A stretch of 64,000 nt of DNA from Takakia lepidozioides (lineage: Eukaryota; Streptophyta; Takakiopsida; Takakiales; Takakiaceae), in assembly GCA_030704615.1 (NCBI GenBank), contig CM060734.1, forward strand, positions 52,096,042 through 52,160,041, in the 5' to 3' direction. This document shows positions 47,051-57,557 of the stretch, piece after piece (positions within the stretch are counted from its first letter, which is position 1; each line of letters begins with the position of its first letter). Position numbers and translations under genes: made by a program. The notes below the pieces were generated by a model. The model was not told where the DNA came from. It made no database searches and saw only the letters and a program-made list of their open reading frames with translations.

Positions 47051-50000
47051 TTAGTGATGCTGCGGGCATTGGAAGCATTTATCAAAGAATCCGAATGTGT
47101 GAACCTGTCTAAAGAAGTTGGTGATGCTGGCCCACCCACCCAAACCCAACCCCACAACCAGAATCCATAAAATTATGAGCCCATTGAAGAGGAACATGAG
47201 TATCCAACTGGGCATGAAGGGTGGCAGTGCCAGTGCTGATTTCTGCACATCACAAACAACACACCAGTCTTCAAGAGGTTTTCCAATTAAGGTTCATCTG
47301 AGATCTTGGTCCTTTTCTCTTTAACCCAGAAAAGAGGGAGGGAGGGAGAGAGAGAGGTAGAGACCTGGCGGGCATCATCCGTACGGTAAGTCCAAACGAA
47401 TGCAGCGGGGGGGATGATGTAGACACCGATGGTCACCAGGAACGCTCCCATGAGCGAGTTGATGGGACCGAAGAAGGGAATGGCCAGAGCCACAAACCAC
47501 AGGATGAGGACCACAGGGATGCGAACTAAGACGCGGAATATGAACTTCCCCGTGTGAACCTTGGCAGCCTTCTCACATACAAGGAACACTGGGTGCACAA
47601 AAAGGATGAATGCCATACTCTGCACTTACAACCCACTGCAGGGCATCAGTTAATGTACAGACCATCTTCAACTGAATTAGATTTTGCTCAATCCATGCAG
47701 AAATTAAATGGTGCTTTATAACATCCACAGAGAAAGCTCACCAATTAGACGTCAGCAAATGCGGAGCACAAGGTGGGGATCTCATGATGGACCAACATAG
47801 ATGCAATCTATAGTTCACCCATCATGTGATTTGACAATGGAACTTACAAGCAGGATCCTTCCATGTTAAACTTACCTGGTGCACAACCATAGCCACAACA
47901 GCCATGGTCCGCCAACCCGTGGCTGGAAGGACTGCAAAAGCATTTGATCGTGTAAGAAGAATGTCACCAAAAGCCCAATACGTTGAAATGGAGCTCGGTA
48001 TGGTCAATAGGAATGTGTAGCAAACAACTACCACATATACGAATTTGAACTTGGAGGGTTTCTTCATCGCCTCCATTATCTCTCTGCCCAGAGGCACAAC
48101 AGCCCCGGTCACCAAATTATGAAGTGACATTACCTTACACAATTTGAACCTGCCGCATAGGAGGCAGCTAGAATGTGGTCCAAGAGACAAAGAAATGTTT
48201 GTCTCACACAGTCTTTCATAGAATCAGATGGACTGCAGCACAATCTTCGACGTCATGAACTGGGAAGTTTCATAGAAAGATTCTTCATCACTGGAGAGGT
48301 TGTATTCCATGGGGTGGCTGGCTGCACAGACCATGGTATCTATGTAGTGGCAAAAAGCATTACACTGGAAATCTAACAATAGATGACTTAACCTTAGGAG
48401 GCAAAATTCGCATGCCAAGGGCAGATTAACTCACACAGTGATACCATGCCCGCCAAATGCGAAGAGAATATTTGTTGCACCGGTAAAAACATCCACCAGG
48501 TTGTTTGCACCAGTGTGTTTCACCCCCTTTGCCTGTCTTCAAAGAAATGGACAACGTCTTAGCAGGTGTAGTTCTAAAGGCAGCTTGGGCTGTAGGGCTT
48601 CCAAAACTTTACTCTATTTGCGCAGGGGATTGTATCTTCATATACTGACAATGTGGAATAGTGAGAACACTATCACAAAACAAAACTTACAGCACAAACA
48701 AGATAAAATGCGGCAAAAGGTAAGACATAACAGTATGCACCTGGCCATGGGAGAGAGATGCAACTGTCAAGTAGACTGCTGTAATGGTGGTTGTGCCCAG
48801 GCCCAAAACAGCACCCACCCGGAAATGACGAAAACTGGGTACAAGCACACTCCAAATGGCTATGCCGCCCACGACATATTGCCACTCCCGTTTGTTCAAC
48901 TTCGAGTTGGCATAGTACAGATCACTGCAATCGTTGAGACATTTATTTCACTCCTTGAGTGTTGGTGGTTGATTTTGTAGTTGGGTTTCAGTCGAATTTT
49001 CAGATCCATTCTTCAAAGTAAGTTCGTCATCATCTCCTCGTTTTTTTCTTTCCTCCTATTTTCTAGGAAAGGAATGCTCTCTCTCTCCCTCTCCCTCTCT
49101 CTTCTGCGGACGTTATAAAGTTCCATTTCATTTCATTTCTCTCGTCAATGGCCTTCACCCTTAGACAATCGCTAGAACATTAGTTCTTATTCTTGGGTTC
49201 TGGATTTGTTCCTCTCTCATGTTTTCTTCCATTTTGTCCCATAAGCTCTATGAGCTTTCCGCGGACGTTATAAAGCACCATTTCATTTCATTTCTCTCGT
49301 CAATGGCCACAAGGCTACGGCAAACAACGTCTTATGAGTACATTCTTTCTCTCTTCAATGGCCACAAGGCTAAGCAAACAATGTCATATGAGTAAATCCT
49401 CTCGTCTCACACCCACGATATGCAACAATTTTGTCACCATTCTTAACAGCATCAATAAGACTCAGGAAGTAAAAATATGGCTTACCTGGCACATGCAATG
49501 AGTTGGATGACAGAGGCAAGGGCCAAGGAGACAATGATGAAGAAATATGTAAGATACCCACCCCATTTGCCCACCAGCCCATGGATAACCTCATGGTACT
49601 GCACACACACATAATCACTTCTAGTCAAACGGAAACAAAGATGAATAGAGAATCAACTCAACTCATAAAAGGCTTCACAACCATCTAGATCTTGAACCTT
49701 CAGGTTATGATGTGATGATCACAAATCCTCTTGAGTTCACCTGGATAGACAGGGGTGCTGCTGTAGATTACCCACAAAAAGGGATAAATAATCTGTTTCA
49801 CCAAGTTTTTATCTTTGAGTTGATCTCTTCAATCACAGCAATTGGTTTGACTTTGCAATTGATTTCCCTGAAACCACATTCAGCTTTGAGCATAACGACA
49901 GGCAGAAATAGTCTATTTGATGCTCATGGAAAGGGCTATCCTCCGTGTCTCACCAAGAAATTGAGAGATATTGCAAAGGGTAGTTCACCCAAGCCCAAGA

Positions 50001-51722
50001 ACTACAAGATTTCTCAGGCTACAGCGTTTCGGATTAATAAGATCTTGAAATGCTGTTTATTGGATTTTGATGCTATGAATATGGGTAGAAATATTCCTTC
50101 ATCGCCTACTCACGCTCCTTATCAAACAGAGACATCAAGCTTTTTACTGCTGTAGCCCAATTCATTTCTATATTTCTTAGATTCACACAGGCCAAAGACA
50201 ATCAGATTGCATGGCGTGGTCCATTCAATGGAACAGGGACTTGTGTAGCAAGAAGTTGGGTGCATCCAAGGAGACTGAATTGGGTGACATAGTCACATCA
50301 TATCAGTGGAGGCGCCTTATGTGCGGTAGAATCTTCTAGTGTAGTAGTGTCGAAGAAAATCAGGATATTTTCTATCTCAGGAAGTTGTCGCGGAGTTATC
50401 TCAATCTGCAAATTGTGCTGCATGTTAATGAAATTTTGTTCTGCTATCATAGTTTGTCCATGGAGGCTGTACCTTCCAGAGAACATGTATTGCAGAGGCT
50501 GATCTCTACCTGCCAAGGAGTCAAAACTTCAACTTCAGATTACAACGTCATAATAAGACCTGGAGAAGGTGGTAATAGACCAGTACCTGGAGAACATGTC
50601 CCTCGGGGTGGACCTTGCCTGCATTCTTTGCACGCTCTTTGAACTCAAAGTAGAGCCATGTCAATAGATATACGGACCAGCAACCCAAAAAACTGTAGAG
50701 GACTAGGAGGACAACGCCATAGGCAACTCCCAGTTGAGAAAAGGAATAAGGGAATGTCAAAATCACTTGACCCACCTGACAAAAGTCAAGAGATTATCCC
50801 TTATGAGGAGGGAAGGGATCGACAAATATTGCAGAGAAGCAATCAGCAACAAAATTGATCACATTCTGCCAGGTTGGAGAGGATTGAGGACTTCCCCGAA
50901 CTTGTTTCCAGCTTGTGACATGGATGAGGACCTTAAGGATAATCTGAAGGGCCTATCTACCCTCGGCACTAGACTGACATTAAACTCAGGGTGGGGAGTC
51001 TACCTTTGAACAATAAGCAGATGCGGGGAGGAAAGGAGATCGTTAATGCCCAATATTCCGGCGACCTGAAGACAATATCCATTTTCTGATACTATGTCCG
51101 GGTATTCTCTTCAGGACCCATCATAGTCCCTGCACCTCTGTTCACCAGCTTTCAAAATCTCTAGGCTGAGTAAAGCCCTGGCCCTGTTGGGGTCTAATTG
51201 CTGGGCATCTCACACACGGCAGATTGATGCTTGTGTGAAGGGCTTTCTAGAGGAAATCTGGAAAGCCCAAACCCATTAGACCAAGGTAAGTCCCGCTACT
51301 GGAGTGAGCCCCTCACAAAGGTATTGTCTGTTCCCTTTTGTTCCGCCCAAACTGAAGGATTCTACTTCAGGCTTTGTGGCTACACACCCGGCATGACTTG
51401 GAGGGAAAGAAGAAAATTCAATATTGTCTACGATTTACCGGTTATGCCTCTATGTTTACCTGACCCAAACCCAGCTTGGCTTTACACTAAATAGGCAGGG
51501 GGGAAGATAAAGAAAAAGGAAGACTTGATAGTGGAAGGGTACCTGAGCAGCGGCAGCAATAAGCCAGGAATCGAATACAGATGCACTCGTCCAAATCGAC
51601 GTAGCTTTGATGCGTGGCAACCTCCATCCTTGGGCATTCCCCGTCTTACCACCATTTCTCTGTATGGACAAGCCACCATTGCCTACTGGCTGTTCGATAG
51701 ACTCCATGTCAGCACCCACCAT
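47051..51722 (-). CDS. AUX1: AUX1/LAX-type auxin influx carrier
   Basis: Eight exons on the minus strand: 51543-51722, 50587-50775, 49486-49598, 48741-48924, 48435-48532, 47876-48083, 47365-47619, 47051-47242; phases agree at every junction and give 472 aa (family about 470-490). Landmarks: ASVFDSWLIAAAAQ-VGQVIL, TFPYSFSQLGVAYG, GCWSVYLLTWLYFE, YHEVIHGLVGKWGG, VIQLIACAS-DLYYANSKLN, KREWQYVVGG, FTGATNILFAFGGHGITV-E, IMEAMKKPSKFKFVY, TYWAFGD, IPFFGPINSLMGAF, VYIIPPAAFVWTYRT and the last exon FNGLIILWILVVGLGLGGWA. It belongs to the amino-acid/auxin permease superfamily, with multiple membrane segments, and acts as a proton-coupled importer of IAA at the plasma membrane. Introns 1 and 3 carry retroelement tails. 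Confidence 0.96.
49085..49400 (+). repeat. tandem retroelement end segments in AUX1 intron 3
   Basis: Two copies of the cggacgttataaag..ccatttcattt end (about 49100-49140 and 49255-49295) alternate with two copies of the LINE end gtcaatggccacaaggctac (about 49300 and 49355). The mixture suggests that both end segments belong to related elements or that later insertions prefer these tails. Confidence 0.65.
49712..50155 (+). other. 147-codon open frame antisense in AUX1 intron 2
   Basis: The frame is open on the strand opposite AUX1 but shows no domain I recognise; composition is unremarkable. It could be a retroelement remnant or chance. Reported because of its length. Confidence 0.2.
50870..51360 (+). 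mobile_element. LINE tail in AUX1 intron 1, antisense to the gene
   Basis: Diverged copy of the tail: LKGLSTLGTRLTLNSGWG, a damaged finger region, then a part resembling GLSRGNLESPN and the end region gttccgcccaaactg. Opposite in orientation to AUX1. Confidence 0.7.
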
Positions 51723-52996
51723 CTCTCCCTCTCTCTATATTTTTTATGAACTCAGATTCACCTGCAGAAGCAGCTCATCCAACGAAACTTCTTTGACATG
51801 ATCTGCAACGTGAGCTGCTGTGGGGGATGGTTCACCAAACAAGCCATTGCAGGACCAATTAAAGCAACTCAGCATTTCAGTGTCTGCACACCGTCTGAAT
51901 CTCCCCACGAAACAACCTGTTCAACATGGGCTGAGAAATCTGAGAAATCTGCTGCGCATTCCGACATGTCTGTGGCATCTGACAAGTGCAAGCAAAACAA
52001 ATCTAGTGCGTTGCTAATTCTTTAAATATAACGGGCGGTTCGGGCAGCTTTTGAAAGAACTATATTTTAACTGTTCCTTCTGGGATAAGGCCACCATGAC
52101 AGTCTTTTTTTCTTTTTTTTGGCAAAACAGGGGATACATGTATTCACTTCATGATCTTTCTAAAATCACAACTGATATGTGCAGAAAATTTTCTAAGTAC
52201 CGGATGCTCCTTCCTCTTCCGATTGTGATAGTATTGGGTGTATAGTTCATAGAAAGATTTGTCCTTGCTGAGAAGAAAGGATCAACCTTAGAGGAATGTC
52301 GGAATCCGATCCACATTAAAAGGAACACACATTCATTATATTCACTCTGAACATGTAACTTAGCACACAAAGAATACCGACACCAGTCTCTCTACAGTCT
52401 CTATATAACCCATTTTACAACATGGCTGCACATCATGAATTTTCTAATCCTTACCGGCCCATACTGATACCCGTCACTCCTCCGCCACTTACCGACAGGT
52501 ACTTCCGCACTCCAGAGTCCACACCAAATTGTGTAAAGACCGCCATCTCTAGTCAACCACTTGCTCTGTTGGGACTTAAATTGAATGAAATGGAGGAATT
52601 GAGTCCGGCGCCATAAATATGGCAATGTGTTCATAATCAGTGAATGTTATAATTGATTACAAAAACAACTGCCGTGTTGCGCCAAAAACCTGTAAATCAT
52701 TGCTCACGTCCAACAATGAATAGTACCAACCATAAACTATGCCTCAAGAAAAAGAGAGAGAAGAGTCCGGCCGAAGCCGGCGTAACTAAGAGCCACTTCG
52801 CCTTGCGACTACTGAAAACAGTTTATATATATATATATGATGCCAGCCCAAGCTGGGGTAAATAGGAGCCTCTTCCGAAACAGTTAAAATGTAAATCATC
52901 AGTTGATGAATCCTTAGAGAAACAATTATTCGGTTGGGCAGCAACCAACCTGCCCTACTATTGTGACTTTACTCATCTCAGACATTCCATCCTTCA
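51723..52996. other. AUX1 upstream region, no gene seen
   Basis: Contains a diverged tandem pair of about 95 bp (ccgaagccggcgtaactaag near 52771 and cccaagctggggtaaatagg near 52847) and an (at)n run at 52812-52828. Nothing else supported. Confidence 0.4.
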
Positions 52997-53190
52997 TTAT
53001 TAATCATTTGGACTGTGGCCCAGTGCTTTGGCATATTTGCTGACCCTGTACATTGGTCAGTGGGTCTGGGCTCCGATCCCCATTCGGTGCCTTCCGGCTG
53101 CGTCTCTCTCCCCTGTGTCATGCCATGCCTCATGGCTCAGAAAGGGGGTTATTTTCCACCCTCAAGGTCTAGCCTTTGACTAAAAAAATT
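52997..53190 (+). mobile_element. SINE copy 2
   Basis: Shares with the copy at 17127 the body segment catgcctcatggctcagaaa + gggggttattttccaccctc + aaggtctagc, and ends in an A run. The tRNA-like head (tgtggcccagtgc ... ctccgatcccc) is diverged in its B box. Confidence 0.65.
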
Positions 53191-53497
53191 CAGTTTGGTA
53201 TTCAAAAACCTCCTTGAATCTCCAAGGCCGGTAGGTCGACCAGTCGCCTTGCAAATTCTTTGCTCCATTTATCCCCTTTGACATTGTCATCGGACATGCA
53301 AGTATCCCCAGCTGTGGGTATGATCAATTGATCTTCGAAGTAGAAGGTTAAAATTTTCTTCAGCATCCAAATGATAAGCCGCAAGTGGTTGTGCGTTGAA
53401 AGGAGTGTTTAGATGGACAATCACTGAGTATCATCAGTAAAGCCTTTATGGCCTTTGTTTTGTTTTTTTCTTGAAAAAGAAAGGGGACTGCACATGG

Positions 53498-53580
53498 GCT
53501 GGTAGCTCAGCTCGCAAGTGCATAGTGTATCGCCCTGGTGGTTCGGGGTTCAAACCAGTGTTGGGAGGTTATTATCTTTT
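53498..53580 (+). mobile_element. SINE head fragment
   Basis: A clear A box (tagctcagctcgcaagtgc) and B box (ggggttcaaacc) match the head of the SINE at 17127 (ggttcggggttt). Similarity fades after the B box, so this is a truncated or rearranged copy. Confidence 0.65.
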
Positions 53581-53856
53581 GTAAGACCCGCTAGTTCCGG
53601 GTATTGGCGGTGTGAGGTTGTGGACATACCCGCCGGAGATCAATACTAGATTTATTTAGGATTTTACATACCCGGGGGTTATCAATCAAGCCCATTATCA
53701 AATTATTAGACAGCATATCAATAACAATCAAACATGGATGATAACCTACTCTTACCAACCCGGGACCGGGGTTTAAGAGAAATTCTTCGACCATTTTTTA
53801 AGAGCACCCTGTCCATGTAAAATTCATCCAAACTTATCAATATATAAAGCGAGATG
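53581..53856. other. no gene seen
   Basis: Contains repeated tacccg-like pieces (accccgccggag, acatacccggggg) reminiscent of the subterminal motifs of the hAT element at 16732, but no boundaries. Confidence 0.3.
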
Positions 53857-53924
53857 TTTGTTTGTTTGTTTGTTTGTTTGTTTTGATTTGTTTTGTTTTG
53901 TTTTGTTTTGTTTTGTAGCATCGG
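53857..53924. repeat. (gttt)n / (gtttt)n microsatellite
   Basis: Seven gttt units pass into about six gtttt units. Confidence 0.9.
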
Positions 53925-54084
53925 TGAGATCTCCCAAACCGCGGGTGCCGTTGGAAAGCCCTCGACGAGGAGGGGTGCAACGGCTTGGTCTCATGATTTT
54001 TGGACATGCGATGTAGGAGATGTGGAATTTCAAGTACTTTTGGTTGGTCTTTGGAAATTCGCGAAAAATAGCAAAGTGGGCTTT

Positions 54085-54623
54085 TGTCATGGTTTTGTTT
54101 GTGATTAGTTAGAAATAGTTATTTCTAGCTAATTAGGACATTATACATTTATATTTGTATTTTGTTGGCATTGGGACTTCATTTGGTTCCATGTGCCAAG
54201 TGAGGTGACGAACCTCACTTGGGACGTGGGGAGGTTATCTCCACGTGAGACGTAGGCAGGCTCGTCTTCTTCTAGTGATACGGAAATGGTGAAAAGAGGA
54301 GAAACCACTCTATCACGTTATATAAGTCAAGCCAATGGCACCTTTGTTAAAGGACTCCACTATACAGACCTCACCCACTCTCCATCTCAAGAACTAGAGC
54401 TATGGCGGCGAGAGAGGCCTCGGAAGGCTCGACTAGAAGAAGACGAGCATGCCTACGTCTCACGTGGAGATAACCTCCCCACGTCCCAAGTGAGGTTCGT
54501 CACCTCACTTGGCACATGGAACCAAATGAAGTCCCAATGCCAACAAAATACAAATATAAATGTATAATGTCCTAATTAGCTAGAAATAACTATTTCTAAC
54601 TAATCACAAACAAAACCATGACA
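54085..54623. repeat. long inverted repeat with ~190-bp arms, probably two inverted LTR fragments
   Basis: The left arm (54085 to about 54275) starts tgtcatggttttgtttgtga and ends gtcttcttctagt. The right arm (about 54432-54623) is its complement with very few differences. The spacer is about 155 bp. The right arm is continuous with the 3' end of the methyltransferase retrotransposon: 87 bp outside it lies a polypurine-like ctaggggggcgat (54711-54723, minus strand) followed by TGTGGCG. So the right arm is plausibly inside the 3' LTR, and the left arm a second LTR piece in the opposite orientation. No target duplication was found around the arms, which argues against a simple MITE. Confidence 0.8.
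54318..54326 (+). promoter_or_regulatory. TATA-like box in the spacer of the inverted repeat
   Basis: ttatataag lies in the spacer, about 95 bp before an ATG (54404) in a purine-rich context. If the left arm is an LTR in plus orientation this would be its promoter. Sequence match only. Confidence 0.3.
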
Positions 54624-54710
54624 GCTGTCGAGCACCTAAACATCATGCCACAACATACATCGCTGTCCAACCACACTTCCTAGCATATAGTCCTAGAAAG
54701 CCACGCCACA

Positions 54711-54967
54711 ATCGCCCCCCTAGCTGGTGATTAGGTCCCTCTAACAGCGGATAGCTTGTAAGTATCCACCCCAATAAGATCATCGCTTGGTCTTCAATCG
54801 CACAAGTCCCAACACCTGAAGTCAATAGATCAAGAGGCCGGGTGCAAACGTAGCCCCATCGTTAGTCGCCTTCATGCAATCCATGATCTTCAGTTGAGTA
54901 TCTATGGCATTGAAGCCCCACTAACTAGACCTTGGATCACTTGTCCGCCTCAGCATTGTCATGCCTA
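54711..54967 (-). other. 3' untranslated end and polypurine-like tract of the methyltransferase retrotransposon
   Basis: On the minus strand about 245 bp follow the stop of the PHD-finger frame (54968-54970) before a polypurine-like ctaggggggcgat and a TG start typical of an LTR. The LTR itself would continue leftward into the inverted repeat. Confidence 0.5.
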
Positions 54968-55122
54968 CTACCTCTGTCCAAGACATCGTGGACACAACCA
55001 TTCTCCGATAAGAACTTCCTCAAGTGGTGGTGTCAAGCATCCCATGTGTCACCCCCTTGAGCATTTGTCACACCCCAACATGGTTGCGGCGCCACCAGCA
55101 TGCCCACATAGCATGCAACGCA
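54968..55122 (-). pseudogene. PHD finger at the end of the retrotransposon integrase
   Basis: Continuing from the integrase C-terminus (HVDVRMIPTLQWYLQG) the minus strand reads CVAC, then after one frameshift MLGCDKCSRG-stop-HMGC, LTPPLEEVLIGEWLCPRC and a stop. The eight zinc ligands fit the PHD pattern C-x2-C ... C-x2-C-x4-H-x2-C ... C-x2-C; the stop (TGA) replaces the usual aromatic residue, by a one-base change from TGG. PHD fingers read histone H3 tails. Here the domain sits where chromoviruses carry a chromodomain. Confidence 0.8.
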
Positions 55123-55757
55123 ACCCTGCAGGTACCACTGCAAGGTTGGGATCATCCTCACATCCACATGTGGAAGGTGACATGGCGCACAATTGCGCAC
55201 ATGGTCCTTCCATACCATGTCATCTCGACCCTCCAGAATCAACACTCCTGAAGGCAACACCTCCCTGACCCTTAGAATCACACGTCTTGTTGTAACATCT
55301 AAGGTCGTAGGCGCTGTCTGCTGCAAATACATATAGTCCCTAGGTTGGAAACACCGAACACTTGGCTGATATCCTCCTCCACGTATAGTGGCGTACCTCA
55401 ATGTGTCTCGGTGTTGGGCAATAACAAGGTTCTCAAAAGCCATAGGCATGACTCTCTTGAACAACTCTGCCCGCTGGGCACATGCTTGTGTCCACACATC
55501 CGGATCATCAAGGTTGAGAACTACTGCAGCCTCCCTACGAATAGATGCAGGCAAATCCGGCTTTCGGCCGAAGAGAAGAAAGTAAGGTGAGAAGGAGGCA
55601 AGTGAAGCTTGTTTGCTGAACCTATAGCCCATAGCTAGCCAAGGCAGCTGAAGGTCCCAATCTCCTAGGTGTCCCTTCTGCAAACCGTACTTACGCAAAC
55701 CTCTCTTGACTGTCTGAACAACTCTCTCCGCCAAGCCATCAGCCTCGGGATGATCCC
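55123..55757 (-). pseudogene. integrase, C-terminal half, of the methyltransferase retrotransposon
   Basis: The frame begins at the junction with TSRDHPEADG and runs through LAERVVQTVKRGLRKYG (region of the catalytic Glu), LPWLAMGYRFSKQASLASFS, SPYFLLFGRKPDLP and an SH3-like end QPRDYMYLQQTAPTTLD ... VLPSGVLILEGRDDMVWKDH. The first half is at 59872-60136; the two halves meet logically across the foreign block 55758-59871 (EFQALCEQALIDH / TSRDHPEADG). Confidence 0.88.
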
Positions 55758-55764
55758 GAGAAGT

Positions 55765-57150
55765 AAGCTCAAGGTTGATGGTTCCATTGATAGGTACAAA
55801 GTGAGACTTGTCGCCAAAGGATATTCACAGTTACTAGGTAATGACTATGACGAGACATTTTCACCTGTTGTAAAGTTTGATTCAATTCAAACCATCCTGG
55901 CCATGGCGGCAACCTACGACACGGAGATGATTCAGTTTGACATAAAGACAACGTTTCTAATGGTGATCTCAACGAAGAAATCTTTATGGATTAGCCAGAA
56001 GGTTATGTCGTAGAAGGTTCTACGAATTTGGTGTGTTTGTTGAAGAAGAGTCTCTATGGTTTGAAACAAGCCGGGAGACAGTGGAATGAAAATTTTGATG
56101 GTTTCTTGATCAAATATGGACTCACTGTGAGTGAAGCTGATCCGTGTATTTACTACAGCTGTGACAAGGTGGAGTCGATTACAGGCATTTTTGTAGACGA
56201 CAAGATCTCATGCAGTGTGAATTCTGCTAAGCTCTAGGACATGATTAATTACCTCAGTTGGTATTTTAAAATTACAACAAGAGCAGCTGACTATTACGTG
56301 GGATTGCACATTTTCAAAAACAAAACCGCACGGTTGATTTTTGTCAACCAGGAGCGATACATTGCTCACATTATTTGTCGGTTTGGTTTGCAAGATGCAA
56401 ACACTGCATCGACACCAGCAAACTCACACTCTCATTTGAGTATGGAACAAGATGGAGACGGTGAAGCCTTCGGAGAACCTTACAAAGAGGCTGTAGGTTG
56501 CTTAATGTTTGCAATGATCGCAACTAGATATGATATCGCCTATGCTGTAAGCGTAGTTGCAAGATATTCACAAAGTCATAAGAAATCGCATTGTACTGCG
56601 GTCAAAATGATCTTCCACTATCTTAAGGAAACTAGTGACTACGGACTTTGTCACGGAGAAGTGGGTCAAAGTCATGTTCTCACAGGATTTTGCGATGCGG
56701 ATTTTGCTAGTGATATGGACGATCGTAGGTCCAGGACTGGGTACGTCTTCATGCTTGGAGGTGGTGTGATTGCATGGTCTAGTCAAAGACAAGTTTGCAC
56801 AGCAAGCTCCACCACCGAAGCAGAATACATGTTTGCATGTGTAGCAATGAAAGAAGCTATCTGGCTCAGGAGACTGCTAAAGAGTATTGGCATTGAGCAG
56901 CAGGGAGCTACTACTCTTTTCAGTGATAGCCAGAGTGCTATTCGACTTGTGAAAAACCCAGAGTTTCACAAAAGAACGAAGCACATTGATGTGCAGTTCC
57001 ATTTTATCCGAGAGAAGTATCAAGGGGGTGACATTGACATTCAGTTTGTGGGCACAAAAGACCAAGTGTCGACATCATGACAAAAGCTCTTCTGAAAGAT
57101 AATTTTCAGTCCTTCAGATTGTCTATGGGAGTAAAGCGAAAAGAGATCAT
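55765..57150 (+). pseudogene. Ty1/Copia reverse transcriptase and RNase H, decayed
   Basis: Begins inside the RT (KLKVDGSIDRYKVRLVAKGY, DETFSPVVKFDSIQTILAMA), with a frameshift near 55950, stops at about 55992 and 56238, then LLKKSLYGLKQAGRQWN, motif C region GIFVDDKIS, and a long frame 56241-57080 with PYKEAVGCLMFAMIATRYDI, VLTGFCDADFASDMDDRRS, CTASSTTEAEYMF and FSDSQSAIRLVKNPEFHKRT (RNase H). The gag, protease and integrase are missing: the left end is truncated exactly at the broken integrase of the other element. A weak polypurine tract (gagtgggagttttg) near 57219 may mark its 3' end. Confidence 0.88.
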
Positions 57151-57557
57151 GACAGAGAAATGATCATCCGAGAATTGTGGTTGCTGCTGATCCGTAGACT
57201 TGAGGTTTTGTATCCATGAGTGGGAGTTTTGAATGAATTACATGAATACAAAACACTTCTACATGGGGTAGGATCAATGAGCAGTATCTTAGGGTTCTTG
57301 ATCTGACCACAGTTAGATCTAACTAGTGATGTTCATCCTGATGCTTCTGCAAGACGTTTGGTTCTTGAAGACGTTTCGTCTTCCACACTTCTTGGTACAT
57401 CTAGTTCTTAGGGTATGCAGGTAGTCAGTGTTGTAGATCTTCAGAAGTGAGATAGATACTCTAGTTGCAGGAGCTTCTTGGTGTTGTAGTCGATAGTGGT
57501 TTTGATCACATATGCAGATATAGATCAAGTATACATTTGATATAGCTTGAGGACAAT
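57151..57557. other. possible Copia 3' end/LTR remnant
   Basis: Non-coding. If the polypurine-like tract at 57219 is real the LTR would begin near 57232, but no matching 5' LTR exists in the window. Confidence 0.3.

Noticed and set aside
53556-53600. cagtgttggg after the SINE B box as a hAT left end
   Set aside because: It aligns with the SINE body at 17200 (ccgtgttgtggga) about as well, and no second GTTCAAAC with a right terminus was found.
54286-54567. 93-codon frame across the inverted repeat
   Set aside because: It reads through both spacer and arm and encodes nothing recognisable; better seen as LTR sequence.
55765-57150. Copia as a clean nested insertion into the integrase
   Set aside because: Its left edge is inside the RT coding region, without LTR or target duplication.
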